From positions 175,522 to 239,521 of the forward strand of contig NZ_LFBV01000012.1 in assembly GCF_001905345.1 (NCBI RefSeq): DNA of 64,000 nucleotides, given 5' to 3'. Of the stretch, positions 39,787-48,001 are shown one piece after another. Source of the stretch: Streptomyces uncialis. Its GTDB lineage: Bacteria > Actinomycetota > Actinomycetes > Streptomycetales > Streptomycetaceae. The position numbers and the translations under genes were made by a program. The notes under the pieces are model-generated. The model was not told where the DNA came from. It saw only the letters and a list, made by a program, of their open reading frames with translations, and ran no database searches. How positions within the stretch are numbered: position 1 is the stretch's first letter; every line of letters begins with the position of its first letter.

Positions 39787-39858
39787 TGCGTCTGCCCGGA
39801 TTCGAACCGGGGTTGCCCCCGGAAAGGGGGAGTCCTAGGCCGCTGGACGACTGGACGC
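39787..39858 (-). tRNA. phage tRNA-Glu(UUC)-like gene
   Basis: 72 nt, 5 bp upstream of the other tRNA. The T arm CCCGG-TTCGAAT-CCGGG is perfect. The anticodon loop CTTTCCG gives UUC with the usual U33, and the D-arm region is Glu-like. The acceptor has two mismatches at its base, and the anticodon stem has one, so it could be partly degraded. Another loop alignment would give UCC. Confidence 0.6.
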
Positions 39859-40355
39859 TTTAGGCGATTCCGTGAGAGCTACCCACCACGCCAAGGGATC
39901 ACGAAGAGCCCCAAGAAGTCGAGAGAGCGGGGGTACTCAGTCCGCCGTTTCTGTAGAGGGGTGCGCGGCACTCCCTCGCTCTCTCTACTCCCTACTAGAG
40001 CGCAAGGGTTCCCTAGAGCGCGCTTGTTGCCGAATCACAAGACGGCGTACCGAGTGATGGTGGCCACAGTGCGGTGAAACGGTGGTTCTTGCCTGATCCT
40101 CGTTTTCCTAGAAGGTTTCTTATGGCATATCGAAAATGAGGTACGAACCACCGTTTCACCGCACCACCCGCGCTGAAAGGGGCCGGATGCTCACGCTCCG
40201 CGCACGACCCGCGTCGTAGAGTCATGTACATGCCAATAGATGGGGCACAGAAAAGCCCCCTAACCCCGAAGGGCTCAGGGGCCGTCTGCGGGCACCGTGG
40301 GCTGTTGTCGCTCCGTGGCCGCCCCGGGTACCGTCTCAGGCGCTCTCAGGGGCCG
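39859..40355. other. gene-free region right of the tRNAs
   Basis: No convincing gene lies in these ~500 bp. They hold a large inverted repeat (40069-40164), an AT-richer centre, and weak relatives of the GTGCCCGCAGAC motif (near 40281-40295). The tract is the likely site of promoters for genes on either side. A cos site could also lie here or between HNH and small terminase genes. Confidence 0.55.
40069..40164. repeat. 96-bp interval with perfect 20-bp inverted repeat
   Basis: Arms GTGCGGTGAAACGGTGGTTC (40069-40088) and its exact complement (40145-40164). A second, nested pair (CCTCGTTTTC / GAAAATGAGG, one mismatch) lies inside, around an AT-rich centre. The whole could fold as a long branched hairpin. 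Function unknown. Confidence 0.85.
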
Positions 40356-40634
40356 TCAACGGGTCGGCCAGCCTGCCACGGGCGGGCGGTCACCGGCTGC
40401 CGCCGCGTATGAGATCGCGTCGCACAACGTCTCAGCGCCTTCGTGGTCGCCCTGTTCCGTAAGGCGTTCGGCTGCCTGACTGAGCGCCGGAAACGTGTCG
40501 TCGTTGATCTCTCCCGTTTCGAACAGGTGGCTGATTGGCCCCCCGTCTTGGTGGGCGCGCAGTAGTGCCCGAACATCGTGGTCGGTCAACTGGTCTTCGC
40601 TCACGCTGCCTTGAAGCCGCTTGTAGTCACTCAT
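40356..40634 (-). CDS. hypothetical phage protein (92 aa)
   Basis: The ATG at 40634 was chosen because the upstream frame looks unlike protein. The product is acidic and helical (DQLTDHDVRALLRAHQDGG, LSQAAERLTEQGDHEGAE). There is no strong Shine-Dalgarno and no known motif. It is 22 bp downstream of the 113-aa gene. Both lie outside the palindrome-bearing core, so they may be expressed in the lysogen. Confidence 0.62.
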   Translation of the reverse strand: MSDYKRLQGSVSEDQLTDHDVRALLRAHQDGGPISHLFETGEINDDTFPALSQAAERLTEQGDHEGAETLCDAISYAAAAGDRPPVAGWPTR

Positions 40635-40656
40635 GCGCGGAGTGTAGGGGTCACGG

Positions 40657-40998
40657 CTACCGGCCGTCTCCGGGTTTCCCATCGTCCGGCCACGCGACCG
40701 AATCCAAGTGCTCGTCCAGCTCCGCCACGTCCGGCCGGTCAAGTAGCACGTTCAGGGCCGTGTTCGTCGCCATTTCCTTGGCTGCCGCCCCCACGATGTC
40801 GTCAACGGACACCCCCAGCGCTGCCGCCAGTCGGGGCATGTCCATGTCGGCAAGATCGCCGTTCCGGATGAACGCTGCGGACAGGCGAAGGGTGCTATGG
40901 GCTTCCTGGTCGTTGTCCACGTCCCACCCGGCCGCGCGTGCCTTGTCGAGTAGCCACCCGGTAAAGGCCGTGTCCCTGATCTTGTAGTCGCGTTCCAT
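40657..40998 (-). CDS. hypothetical phage protein (113 aa)
   Basis: The ATG at 40998 follows a CTGACGGCCGTTCTAGG stretch that resembles the phage promoter-like motif. A helix-turn-helix-like segment (DMPRLAAALGVSVDDIVGAA) suggests a small DNA-binding protein, though it is not a clear family match. It lies between the tRNAs and the integrase region, where lysogeny control genes would be expected. Confidence 0.62.
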   Translation of the reverse strand: MERDYKIRDTAFTGWLLDKARAAGWDVDNDQEAHSTLRLSAAFIRNGDLADMDMPRLAAALGVSVDDIVGAAAKEMATNTALNVLLDRPDVAELDEHLDSVAWPDDGKPGDGR

Positions 40999-41188
40999 GG
41001 GGGCAGCCTAGAACGGCCGTCAGCGCCCGCGTACGGGAACGGGAAAGCCCCGGCAGGCTCAGGGGCCCGTACCAAGGCTCAGGGGGCTACAGGGGGCCGT
41101 CTACGCCAGTCCGGGGGCGGGTTCCGGCGTTCTTCCCACATCCGGCGCTCAGGGTGTGCATCGTGGGAAGGGAAGGGAAGGGAAGGCT

Positions 41189-41449
41189 ATGTCAACGGAC
41201 CTGGTGACGGTCCGACCGTGGTCGGGTGGTCGCTGCGCAATGTGCCTGGTTGGCACGTACTTTCATGGCCGGTGCGGTCTGTGCAGACACGAACGGAAGA
41301 GGGTAGCTACGTTGGGTGCGGTTGCTTCAACAACCGAGTCATGCCCGGATTCGAATTGCCATGGGTCCGTGACGGTTACGCACACCTATGACGACAACGG
41401 AAACTGCACGTCCATTGAGCGCGGGCCGTGTTCGAGCGGGAATCACTGA
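41189..41449 (+). CDS. small Cys-rich zinc-ribbon-like protein (86 aa)
   Basis: The ATG at 41189 follows an unusual repeated Shine-Dalgarno, four tandem GGGAA units. The sequence has CAMCLVGTYFHGRCGLCRH, two CxxC knuckles, then a later CPDSNCHG and CTSIERGPC. A zinc-bound fold is likely. It is on the plus strand, divergent from the 113-aa gene and convergent with the integrase across a hairpin terminator. No family is recognised. Confidence 0.68.
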   Translation: MSTDLVTVRPWSGGRCAMCLVGTYFHGRCGLCRHERKRVATLGAVASTTESCPDSNCHGSVTVTHTYDDNGNCTSIERGPCSSGNH

Positions 41450-41483
41450 TCCGACCGGCAAGAAGACCCCGTAGGGAGCATGG

Positions 41484-41520
41484 GAATGCCCCGGTAGGCG
41501 ATGTGCCTACCGGGGCATTC
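41484..41520. terminator. bidirectional hairpin terminator
   Basis: A 16-bp perfect stem GAATGCCCCGGTAGGC / GCCTACCGGGGCATTC with a 5-nt loop, between the zinc-ribbon gene (+) and the integrase gene (-). Confidence 0.9.
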
Positions 41521-41569
41521 TCAGGGGCTCTCAGTGGGAGTTGTGGCCGTCTCTGTCACACCCCCAGCG

Positions 41570-43372
41570 CTACGCGGCAGCGGAGTTGGCCGCTGCCCCC
41601 TCTTCGTCTTCGGGGCGAACGAACTCAATATCAATTCGCGGTGCCACATCGTAGCCACCCCGCGTACGTCCTTGATGAGAGTTCTTGACGCTCTTGACCC
41701 TGACCCGGCAAACGAACAGTTCAATGAACTTGCGCTTGTCGGCCAGCGCGGCACGTGCCCACCATGAGCCCTTACCCAAAGGGTCGCCGTTCTCTGCGCC
41801 GTCCAGCCACTCGGCAAGAGGCAGCGTCACCGATTCCGGATCGGCCAATTCCCCAAGCCGCTTTTCCGCCGCTGTGATACGCCCCTCAATTCGGGCCTTT
41901 TTCTCCTTGAACCGACTACGCCCCATGCTGCCCGCGTAAAGACCGGCGTCAAGATCGTCGTACAGTTCGGAAAGAGCGTTGTTCGCGTCCACCCGTTCTG
42001 TGACTACCTCAGTCCTTTCGGCAGCCGTTTCCGGGCGCTCAATCGAACGTGAGAATACCCGTGTTGCTTCAATCATGATGGCCACCGTTTCGACATCTGC
42101 GTCCCCAGCCGTGGCGCTCTGAATGAGTGCGAATACCTTGCCCGCAACGTGCGCGTCAAGGTGGGATTGCATGACCGCATTCAGCGCCTCATGTTCGCCC
42201 GTCTTGCTCGGAACGCTGCTCCCGCGCGTGCATCGGTACACAGGCTTTGGGCCACTGTTCAACGCTCCCTGCGGCCGTTCGCAAGCGCACGTGAGAATTG
42301 CCTTTCCATCCGCGTTCCGAAGGCCGCTCAGGAGAGACGTACCATGCGCCACCCCTTCACCCTGCCCGCGCCCCCTGAGCCATTCCCGAAGTACGAACCA
42401 CTTTGCAGGGGGAATGATCGCTTCGCAGATCCTTTCGGGGCGTCCGTCTTCGTCACGAATGATCCGGTAGTCAATGAGCGTGTTGGTTCGCGTTCCGTTC
42501 TCCCGCAGCTTGTAGACCGGTTCAGCGCGCATACCGGCAATGGCGGGATTCATGAGAATGCCTTTCAACGTCTTCACTTGCCACGTTGAGTTTGCGCGTT
42601 CCTTTCCCTTGCGTTGCCCGCGCGTCGGAATCTTGTCCCTCGTCATGTTGTCGCACAGCGCGGAAAGCGTTCCGGGGTTCCGCTGCCCGCGCTTCCGTCC
42701 ATTTGGGTCCTTCATGTGCTTGAAGATCAGCGCGACAATCCGGCGAAGGTTCGCAGATTCAGCCTTGTTGTGGATCAGGCGCATAAGCGGGAGTTTGCCG
42801 TCAACGTACGATTCGGCATCTAGCCCGTACGGTGTCTGACCGCCAAGCCACGAACCCTTTGCCCGCTGAGCGGCCTTCACGTCACGCACCTTCTTGGACT
42901 TGAGGGCTGACTCTTTGTTTGCCGCATCAAGACGCATGATCAGGTAGATAAGCGCCATGGTGTCGCGCGGGGCGAAAACACCATCGCATACGCTGACGAT
43001 GGTGACGCCAAGCCTATGAAGCTCCGTGACGATCGGAATTGCGTCAACCACTTCCCGGCGTGAAAAGCGGCTCACGTCATACACAATCAACATGTTGAAC
43101 GCACCGGCACGGGCCGCCTTGAGCATTTCCTCAAAGCCGGGCCGCTCAGCGTCGGGGTTCCACCCGGAAATGCCAATGTCTTCGTAGTGCCGGACGAACC
43201 GCGCGTTGAGTTCAGCGGCCCGGCCCTCAATGGCAGCGCGCTGAGTGAGGGGTGACGCCTCAGTCTTGTTGGTCTTGGCAGACGACTGCCGGACGTAGCC
43301 AACGGCAATGGCTTCAAGGGCCGTTGCAGACAGGAAGGTGCCGGGAACGTCGGTAAGCGGGTTGGTGACCAC
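41570..43372 (-). CDS. int: large serine integrase, phiC31-type
   Basis: 600 aa. The N-terminal resolvase domain has the catalytic Ser30 in GYVRQSSAK and the conserved LIVYDVSRFSRREVVDAIPI and VTIVSVCDGVF. The recombinase domain follows (GQTPYGLDAESYVDG, ILMNPAIAGMRAEPVYKL). A zinc-ribbon/coiled-coil region comes after (CERPQ..., SELYDDLDAGLYAGSMGRSRF), and an acidic C-terminus ends EEGAAANSAAA. Spacing and motifs match phiC31 Int as I recall it. It integrates the phage at nth. The start at 43372 lies 95 bp from the right attachment core. Confidence 0.95.
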   Translation of the reverse strand: MVTNPLTDVPGTFLSATALEAIAVGYVRQSSAKTNKTEASPLTQRAAIEGRAAELNARFVRHYEDIGISGWNPDAERPGFEEMLKAARAGAFNMLIVYDVSRFSRREVVDAIPIVTELHRLGVTIVSVCDGVFAPRDTMALIYLIMRLDAANKESALKSKKVRDVKAAQRAKGSWLGGQTPYGLDAESYVDGKLPLMRLIHNKAESANLRRIVALIFKHMKDPNGRKRGQRNPGTLSALCDNMTRDKIPTRGQRKGKERANSTWQVKTLKGILMNPAIAGMRAEPVYKLRENGTRTNTLIDYRIIRDEDGRPERICEAIIPPAKWFVLREWLRGRGQGEGVAHGTSLLSGLRNADGKAILTCACERPQGALNSGPKPVYRCTRGSSVPSKTGEHEALNAVMQSHLDAHVAGKVFALIQSATAGDADVETVAIMIEATRVFSRSIERPETAAERTEVVTERVDANNALSELYDDLDAGLYAGSMGRSRFKEKKARIEGRITAAEKRLGELADPESVTLPLAEWLDGAENGDPLGKGSWWARAALADKRKFIELFVCRVRVKSVKNSHQGRTRGGYDVAPRIDIEFVRPEDEEGAAANSAAA

Positions 43373-43429
43373 GCCTTCACTCCTAGGGTCGTAGTGGACC
43401 CTTGGGGGTCACGTCCCTAGGTGGGGAGC

Positions 43430-43444
43430 GCAAGCGTTGCTTGC
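43430..43444. repeat. inverted repeat in the attP half-site
   Basis: GCAAGC-gtt-GCTTGC, 23 bp inside the right core. It lies in the P' arm between the integrase start and the core and may mark an integrase or regulator site. Another pair, CCTAGGG / CCCTAGG, flanks the intervening DNA at 43383-43389 and 43415-43421. Confidence 0.55.
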
Positions 43445-43454
43445 ACCGTGGTAC

Positions 43455-44354
43455 CTAAGTGGCGAACCCGAAGGCATTGCCGAGCACCACGAACGCCGTC
43501 TTGCGGCCCACCCCGGGCAGCTTGACCAGGTCCTTGAGCTCGCCCGGGACCTCGCCCCCGAAGTCGTCGCGCAGGGCCGTGGAGAGCCCGATGATCGACC
43601 TGGTCTTGGCCCGGAAGAACCCGGTGGGCCGGATCAGTTCCTCCACGCGCGCGGGGTCGGCGGCGGCGAGGTCCTCGGGCGTCGGGTACGCGGCGAAGAG
43701 GGCCGGGGTCGTCTGGTTGACCCGCAGATCCGTGGTCTGGGCGGACAGGACCGTGGCCACGAGGAGCTGGAAGCTGTCCTCGAAGTCCAGCTCGGGGTGC
43801 GCGTAGGGATAGACCTCGGCCAGCTCCCGGTTGATCCGCCGCGCCCGCCGCACGAGAGCGGTACGGGACTCGCCGCGTGCCGCCTTCACGGGTGGCTTCG
43901 CGGAGCTCTTGGCGGGCGCCTTGGCGGGTGCCTTGGACGCCCCCTTCGCCTCAGCCTTCTCGGGAGCCTTCGCGGGTGCCTTGGCCGACCCCGTGGCGGC
44001 TTTGGTGGGTGCCTTCGCGGGCGCCTTGGCGGACCTCTTGGCGGGCGCACCGCCGGACGCACCAGCCGGGGCACCCCCGGACGCTCCGGCAGCCGACCCG
44101 GCGGCCGACCCGGCCGACCCGTCCCGCCCCGCGGACCCTCCGGAATCGCTGGTCGACGCCGCGCCGGAGGCCGTCACCGGAGCCTCGCCGGACGACGTCG
44201 CGCCTGCACCCGAACCACTCCGGCCACTCGAACCACCCGACCGTTTTGCCGCATTTGCGACAGGCCCGGACGAATGTTCGCCCACAGCGGAATCACTGCG
44301 CACCGTCACCTCCCCAGCCCCCTTGGCCTGTGCTCTCACCGGCGATTTGGACAC
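43455..44354 (-). pseudogene. nth: truncated host nth 5' fragment
   Basis: 299 codons. The first ~150 residues are an Ala/Lys/Pro-rich low-complexity extension, then the Nth domain follows (RRARRINRELAEVYPYAHPE through LVKLPGVGRKTAFVVLGNAFG). It is cut at the attachment core; the last residues FAT and the TAA are phage DNA. The catalytic Asp and Fe-S cluster are missing, so the product would be inactive. It still has the host start and promoter and could produce a truncated protein. The chimera at 4025-4885 replaces it. Confidence 0.92.
43467..43474. other. right attachment-site core (nth 5' junction)
   Basis: CCCGAAGG, identical to the left core. Phage DNA lies to the left (integrase side), host nth to the right. 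Exchanging flanks gives attB with a normal Nth sequence, and attP with nth' ending in FAT and a stop. Confidence 0.8.
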
Positions 44355-44456
44355 CCGGCCAGCCTAGAGCCCGGCACCGACACCTGCCCGGGACCTGGAG
44401 GATTGGCCCCCAATTGGCCCCCACGGGCACTGTGTGGGACGTACGTGCGGCAGACT

Positions 44457-44470
44457 TGTGACTGGTCACA
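44457..44470. promoter_or_regulatory. palindrome upstream of crp
   Basis: TGTGACTGGTCACA, 69 bp before the crp start. It resembles a CRP site with a spacing shorter by 2 bp than the consensus, so Crp binding is doubtful. Autoregulation is possible. Confidence 0.4.
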
Positions 44471-44538
44471 CTGTTTGGACCGTCCGGCAAGATGGGGAGC
44501 ACGCACCCCGTCAAGTCAGGTCGACAAGGAGAGAACTC

Positions 44539-45213
44539 GTGGACGACGTTCTGCGGCGCGCCCCGCTCTTCGCGGCGCTCGATGACGAGCAGGCCGCGGA
44601 GCTGCGCGCCTCAATGAGCGAGGTGACCCTCGCGCGCGGTGACGCCCTGTTCCACGAGGGTGACCCGGGGGACCGGCTGTACGTGGTCACCGAGGGCAAG
44701 GTGAAGCTCCACCGCACCTCCCCGGACGGCCGCGAGAACATGCTGGCCGTGCTCGGCCCGGGTGAGCTGATCGGTGAGCTGTCGCTGTTCGACCCCGGAC
44801 CGCGGACCGCCACGGCGAGCGCGCTCACCGAGGTCAAGCTGCTCGGCCTCGGCCACGGCGACCTCCAGCCCTGGCTGAACGCCCGCCCCGAGGTGGCCGC
44901 CGCACTGCTGCGCGCCGTCGCCCGGCGCCTGCGCAAGACCAACGACCAGATGTCCGACCTGGTCTTCTCCGATGTGCCCGGCCGGGTCGCCCGCGCCCTG
45001 CTGGACCTGTCCCGCCGCTTCGGCGTGCAGTCCGAGGAAGGCATCCACGTGGTGCACGACCTCACCCAGGAGGAGCTGGCCCAGCTCGTCGGCGCCTCCC
45101 GCGAGACGGTCAACAAGGCCCTCGCGGACTTCGCGGGCCGTGGCTGGCTCCGGCTGGAGGCCCGCGCGGTCATCCTGCTGGACGTGGAGCGGCTGGCGAA
45201 GCGCTCCCGCTGA
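44539..45213 (+). CDS. crp: Crp, cAMP receptor protein
   Basis: 224 aa from the GTG at 44539, after AAGGAGAG. Longer in-frame starts lack a ribosome-binding site. The N-terminal cyclic-nucleotide-binding domain (LFHEGDPGDRLYVVTEGKVKL, GELIGELSLFDPGPRTATA) is followed by a C-terminal winged helix-turn-helix (TQEELAQLVGASRETVNKAL, then GWLRLEARAVILLD). Length and order match Streptomyces Crp, a regulator of germination and antibiotic production. It is divergent from nth, as in other Streptomyces, and ends at a hairpin terminator. Confidence 0.95.
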   Translation: MDDVLRRAPLFAALDDEQAAELRASMSEVTLARGDALFHEGDPGDRLYVVTEGKVKLHRTSPDGRENMLAVLGPGELIGELSLFDPGPRTATASALTEVKLLGLGHGDLQPWLNARPEVAAALLRAVARRLRKTNDQMSDLVFSDVPGRVARALLDLSRRFGVQSEEGIHVVHDLTQEELAQLVGASRETVNKALADFAGRGWLRLEARAVILLDVERLAKRSR

Positions 45214-45223
45214 CGCGCGTGAC

Positions 45224-45255
45224 CCGAGGGCCCGCCCACCGAGGCGGGCCCTCGG
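45224..45255. terminator. bidirectional hairpin terminator
   Basis: A 13-bp stem CCGAGGGCCCGCC / GGCGGGCCCTCGG between convergent crp and MBL-fold genes. Confidence 0.85.
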
Positions 45256-45336
45256 CATGTCACCCCCGCGCGGCCGGTCGGCCCGTCGGGCACCGCCGCC
45301 CGGACGGCATCCGACGGCAGGGCGGCATCCGGTGTC

Positions 45337-46167
45337 CTAGATGAGCCCGTGTTCCCGCAGGTACTCCAGCTGCGCGCGCACCGACAGTTCCGCCGCGGGC
45401 CACAGCGAGCGGTCCACGTCCGCGTAGACACGGGCGACGACCGCCTCGGGCGTGACGACACCGTCCTCGACGGCGGTCTCCACCTGGGCGAGCCGGTGGG
45501 CACGGTGGGCCAGATAGAACTCGACGGCACCCTGTGCGTCGTCGAGGACCGGGCCATGGCCCGGCAGCACCGTACGGACGCCGTCGTCGACCGTGAGCGA
45601 GCGCAGCCGGCGCAGCGAGTCCAGATAGTCGCCCAGCCTGCCGTCAGGATGGGCCACCATGGTCGTGCCGCGGCCCAGGACGGTGTCCCCGGTGAGGACG
45701 GCCTGATCGGCCGGGAGATGGAAGCACAGCGAGTCGGCGGTGTGTCCCGGGGCGGCGACCACCCGCAGCTCCAGACCACCCGTGCCGACGACGTCACCGG
45801 CCGCCAGCCCCTCGTCCCCGAGCCTCAGTGCCGGGTCGAGCGCGCGCACCGGCGTACCGGTCAGCTCCGCGAAGCGGGCCGCGCCCTCCGCGTGGTCCGG
45901 GTGGCCATGGGTCAGCAGGGTCAGGGCGACCCGCTTGCCCGCCCGCTCGGCCGCCGCGACGACGGCACGCAGATGACCGCCGTGCAGCGGTCCGGGGTCG
46001 ATGACCACCGCGAGCGGGGAGTCGGGTTCGGAGACGATCCAGGTGTTGGTGCCGTCCAGGGTCATCACCGAAGGGTTCGGCGCGAGGACGTTCACCGCGC
46101 GCGTGGTCGCCGCTCCGGAGACGACCTCGCCGCGCGGCTGGCCGGGAAGTGCGGCGGCGTCCGTCAT
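45337..46167 (-). CDS. MBL-fold metallo-hydrolase
   Basis: 276 aa. The metallo-beta-lactamase metal motif is present: TLLTHGHPDHAEGAARF (HxHxDH), the later His in APGHTADSLCFH, Asp in LTGDTVLGRG, and His in LPGHGPVLDD. The C-terminal helical part ends in LEYLREHGLI. It resembles LACTB2-like or glyoxalase II-like hydrolases, common next to NUDIX genes in actinobacteria. Its start overlaps the upstream NUDIX gene stop by 4 bp, so the two are cotranslated. Confidence 0.88.
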   Translation of the reverse strand: MTDAAALPGQPRGEVVSGAATTRAVNVLAPNPSVMTLDGTNTWIVSEPDSPLAVVIDPGPLHGGHLRAVVAAAERAGKRVALTLLTHGHPDHAEGAARFAELTGTPVRALDPALRLGDEGLAAGDVVGTGGLELRVVAAPGHTADSLCFHLPADQAVLTGDTVLGRGTTMVAHPDGRLGDYLDSLRRLRSLTVDDGVRTVLPGHGPVLDDAQGAVEFYLAHRAHRLAQVETAVEDGVVTPEAVVARVYADVDRSLWPAAELSVRAQLEYLREHGLI

Positions 46168-47123
46168 CGCGCGGCCTCTCCCCCGGACGTACCGCCCCGG
46201 GTCGCGCCGCCGGAGGACACCCCACTGCTCAAGCCTTGATCAGTACCCCCGCCACCCCCGTCGGCGCCCCCGGCGGGCACCTGCTTGGTGAACTCCTCGT
46301 GCCCCGGCCACGACAGCACCACCTGGTCGCCCTCCAGCCGGGCCCGCGCGAGGACCGGCGTCAGGTCCTGGTCCGCCGAGGCGGCGAGCGCGTCGGCGGC
46401 GGTGGCGAAGCCCGCGAGCCCACGCAGGGTCGCGATGGTCGGCGGCATCATCGTCAGCTCGCCCCGGTCGTAGCGGGCGGCGGCCCCGGCCGGGCGCGCC
46501 CACACCGTACGGTCGGCCTCCGTGGAGGCGTTGCGGGTGCGCTGGCCGGGCGGCAGGACGGCGACGAAGAACCAGGTGTCGTAGCGGCGCGGCTCGAACT
46601 CGGGGGTGATCCAGCGCGCCCAGGCGCCCAGGAGGTCCGAGCGCAGCACCAGGCCCCTGCGGTCCAGGAACTCCGCGAACGACGTCCCACGGGCCGCCAG
46701 GGCCGCTCTGTCGGCCTCCCAGTCCGCCCCTGTGGTGTCGGAGACCACCGCGTCGGGCGCGGGGCCCGCGAGCAGCACCCCGGCCTCCTCGTACGTCTCC
46801 CGGACGGCCGCGCACACGATCGCCTGCGCGGTGGCCTCGTCGGTGCCGAGCCGCTCGGCCCACCACGCGCGCGAGGGCCCCGCCCAGCGGAGGCCGGGGT
46901 CGTCGTCACGGGGGTCGACGCCGCCGCCCGGATACGCGTACGCGCCCCCGGCGAAGGCCATGGAGGCGCGGCGGCGCAGCAGGTGGACGGCGGGGCCGCG
47001 CGCGGTGTCCCGCAGCAGCATCACGGTGGAGGCGCGTCTGGGCGGAGCGGGTACGAGCGTGCCGTCCGCCAGCGCGCGGATACGGTCCGGCCACTCAGGG
47101 GGGTACCACTGCCCGTTCGCCAT
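46164..47123 (-). CDS. NUDIX hydrolase
   Basis: 319 aa. NUDIX box residues are seen in AAVRETYEEAGVLLAG (RETxEExG), with the G-rich part GGGVDPRDDDPGLR preceding it by a long insertion. A C-terminal Gly/Ser-rich tail (~40 aa) is likely disordered. The family hydrolyses nucleoside diphosphate derivatives; the substrate is unknown. It is the first gene of a two-gene unit with the MBL protein. Confidence 0.85.
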   Translation of the reverse strand: MANGQWYPPEWPDRIRALADGTLVPAPPRRASTVMLLRDTARGPAVHLLRRRASMAFAGGAYAYPGGGVDPRDDDPGLRWAGPSRAWWAERLGTDEATAQAIVCAAVRETYEEAGVLLAGPAPDAVVSDTTGADWEADRAALAARGTSFAEFLDRRGLVLRSDLLGAWARWITPEFEPRRYDTWFFVAVLPPGQRTRNASTEADRTVWARPAGAAARYDRGELTMMPPTIATLRGLAGFATAADALAASADQDLTPVLARARLEGDQVVLSWPGHEEFTKQVPAGGADGGGGGTDQGLSSGVSSGGATRGGTSGGEAAR

Positions 47124-47304
47124 GGCGGGAGGCTATCCCGGGGGGCGTGGATCTTCGAGGGTTCGCCGTTGTGCGGGATCACACCGTTTTGGGCCGCGCG
47201 CCGACGGGCACGGCCGGAACGCGCGTACCCGCCCCACAGGGCCCCTGTGGGGCGGTCGCCGACCGGACGGGCCACCCGGGGGCCACCGACCGGCAGGCGG
47301 GCCG

Positions 47305-47775
47305 TCAGTCGGCGGTGAGCTCCACCAGGAGCTCGACCTCGACCGGGGCGTCCAGCGGGAGCACCGCGACGCCCACCGCGCTGCGCGCGTGCACGCCCTT
47401 CTCGCCGAAGACCTCGCCCAGCAGCTCACTGGCGCCGTTGAGGACCCCGGGCTGGCCGGTGAAGTCCGACGCCGAGGCGACGAACCCGACGACCTTCACC
47501 ACGCGCGCCACCCGGTCCAGATCGCCCACGACCGACTTCACGGCGGCCAGGGCGTTCAGCGCGCACACGCGCGCGAGTTCCTTCGCCTCCTCGGCGGTGA
47601 CCTCGGCGCCGACCTTGCCGGTCACCGCGAGCGTGCCCTCCACCATGGGCAGCTGCCCGGCGGTGTACACATGCGAGCCGGTGCGTACGGCGGGCTGGTA
47701 GGCGGCCAGCGGGGCGGCGACCTGCGGCAGGGTCAGACCCAGCTCCGCGAGACGGGCCTCGACGGCGCCGCTCAC
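47305..47775 (-). CDS. RidA-family protein
   Basis: 156 aa from the GTG at 47775, which overlaps the DUF4177 gene stop. The upstream frame to 48222 is a GC artefact. It has the RidA/YjgF pattern: AAYQPAVRTGSHVYTAGQLP, VCALNALAAVKSVVGDLDRV and ARSAVGVAVLPLDAPVEVE, with the conserved Arg near the C-terminus. RidA proteins deaminate reactive enamines and imines from PLP enzymes. The Streptomyces version next to DUF4177 is usual here. Confidence 0.9.
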   Translation of the reverse strand: MSGAVEARLAELGLTLPQVAAPLAAYQPAVRTGSHVYTAGQLPMVEGTLAVTGKVGAEVTAEEAKELARVCALNALAAVKSVVGDLDRVARVVKVVGFVASASDFTGQPGVLNGASELLGEVFGEKGVHARSAVGVAVLPLDAPVEVELLVELTAD

Positions 47776-47930
47776 GCCGACCTCGCGCGCTTCAGATAGG
47801 CGACGAGCTGCTCGGGGTTCGGTCCGGGGACGACCTGGACCAGTTCCCAGCCGTCCTCGCCCCAGGTGTCCAGGATCTGCTTCGTGGCATGGACGAGCAG
47901 CGGCACAGTTGCGTATTCCCACTTGGTCAT
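47772..47930 (-). CDS. DUF4177 protein (52 aa)
   Basis: The ATG at 47930 begins MTKWEYATVPLLVHATKQIL, then WGEDGWELVQVVPGP, the DUF4177 signature. Its TGA overlaps the RidA start (GTGA), indicating coupling. Family function is unknown. Confidence 0.85.
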   Translation of the reverse strand: MTKWEYATVPLLVHATKQILDTWGEDGWELVQVVPGPNPEQLVAYLKRARSA

Positions 47931-48001
47931 GCGGCGACTGTATCCGCTGCGAAAGGCGGCCTCCTGCGTAGGCCGCCGCGCCAGTGGTTAGGCTCGAATA
48001 C

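Larger units (their letters stand above)
4412..43474. mobile_element. phiC31-related temperate siphophage prophage inserted in nth
   Basis: Both ends carry the 8-bp core CCCGAAGG (4412-4419 and 43467-43474), and nth is split exactly there. Joining the outer flanks restores a normal Nth reading frame (GNAFG-RPGITVDTH). Between the ends lie a complete siphophage gene set: terminases, portal, protease, HK97 capsid, tail, lysis and replication genes, plus a serine integrase at the right end. All the late genes look intact, so the prophage may be inducible. Relationship to phiC31 rests on the integrase, the gp3-like protein, gene order and the distributed palindromes. Confidence 0.93.

Noticed and set aside
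43455..44354. Second nth paralogue
   Set aside because: The frame stops exactly at the attachment core, and its missing C-terminal half is found at the other prophage end.
44511..45797. 428-aa minus-strand ORF opposite crp
   Set aside because: Antisense to crp and out of frame with the MBL gene; low-complexity Ser/Arg composition.
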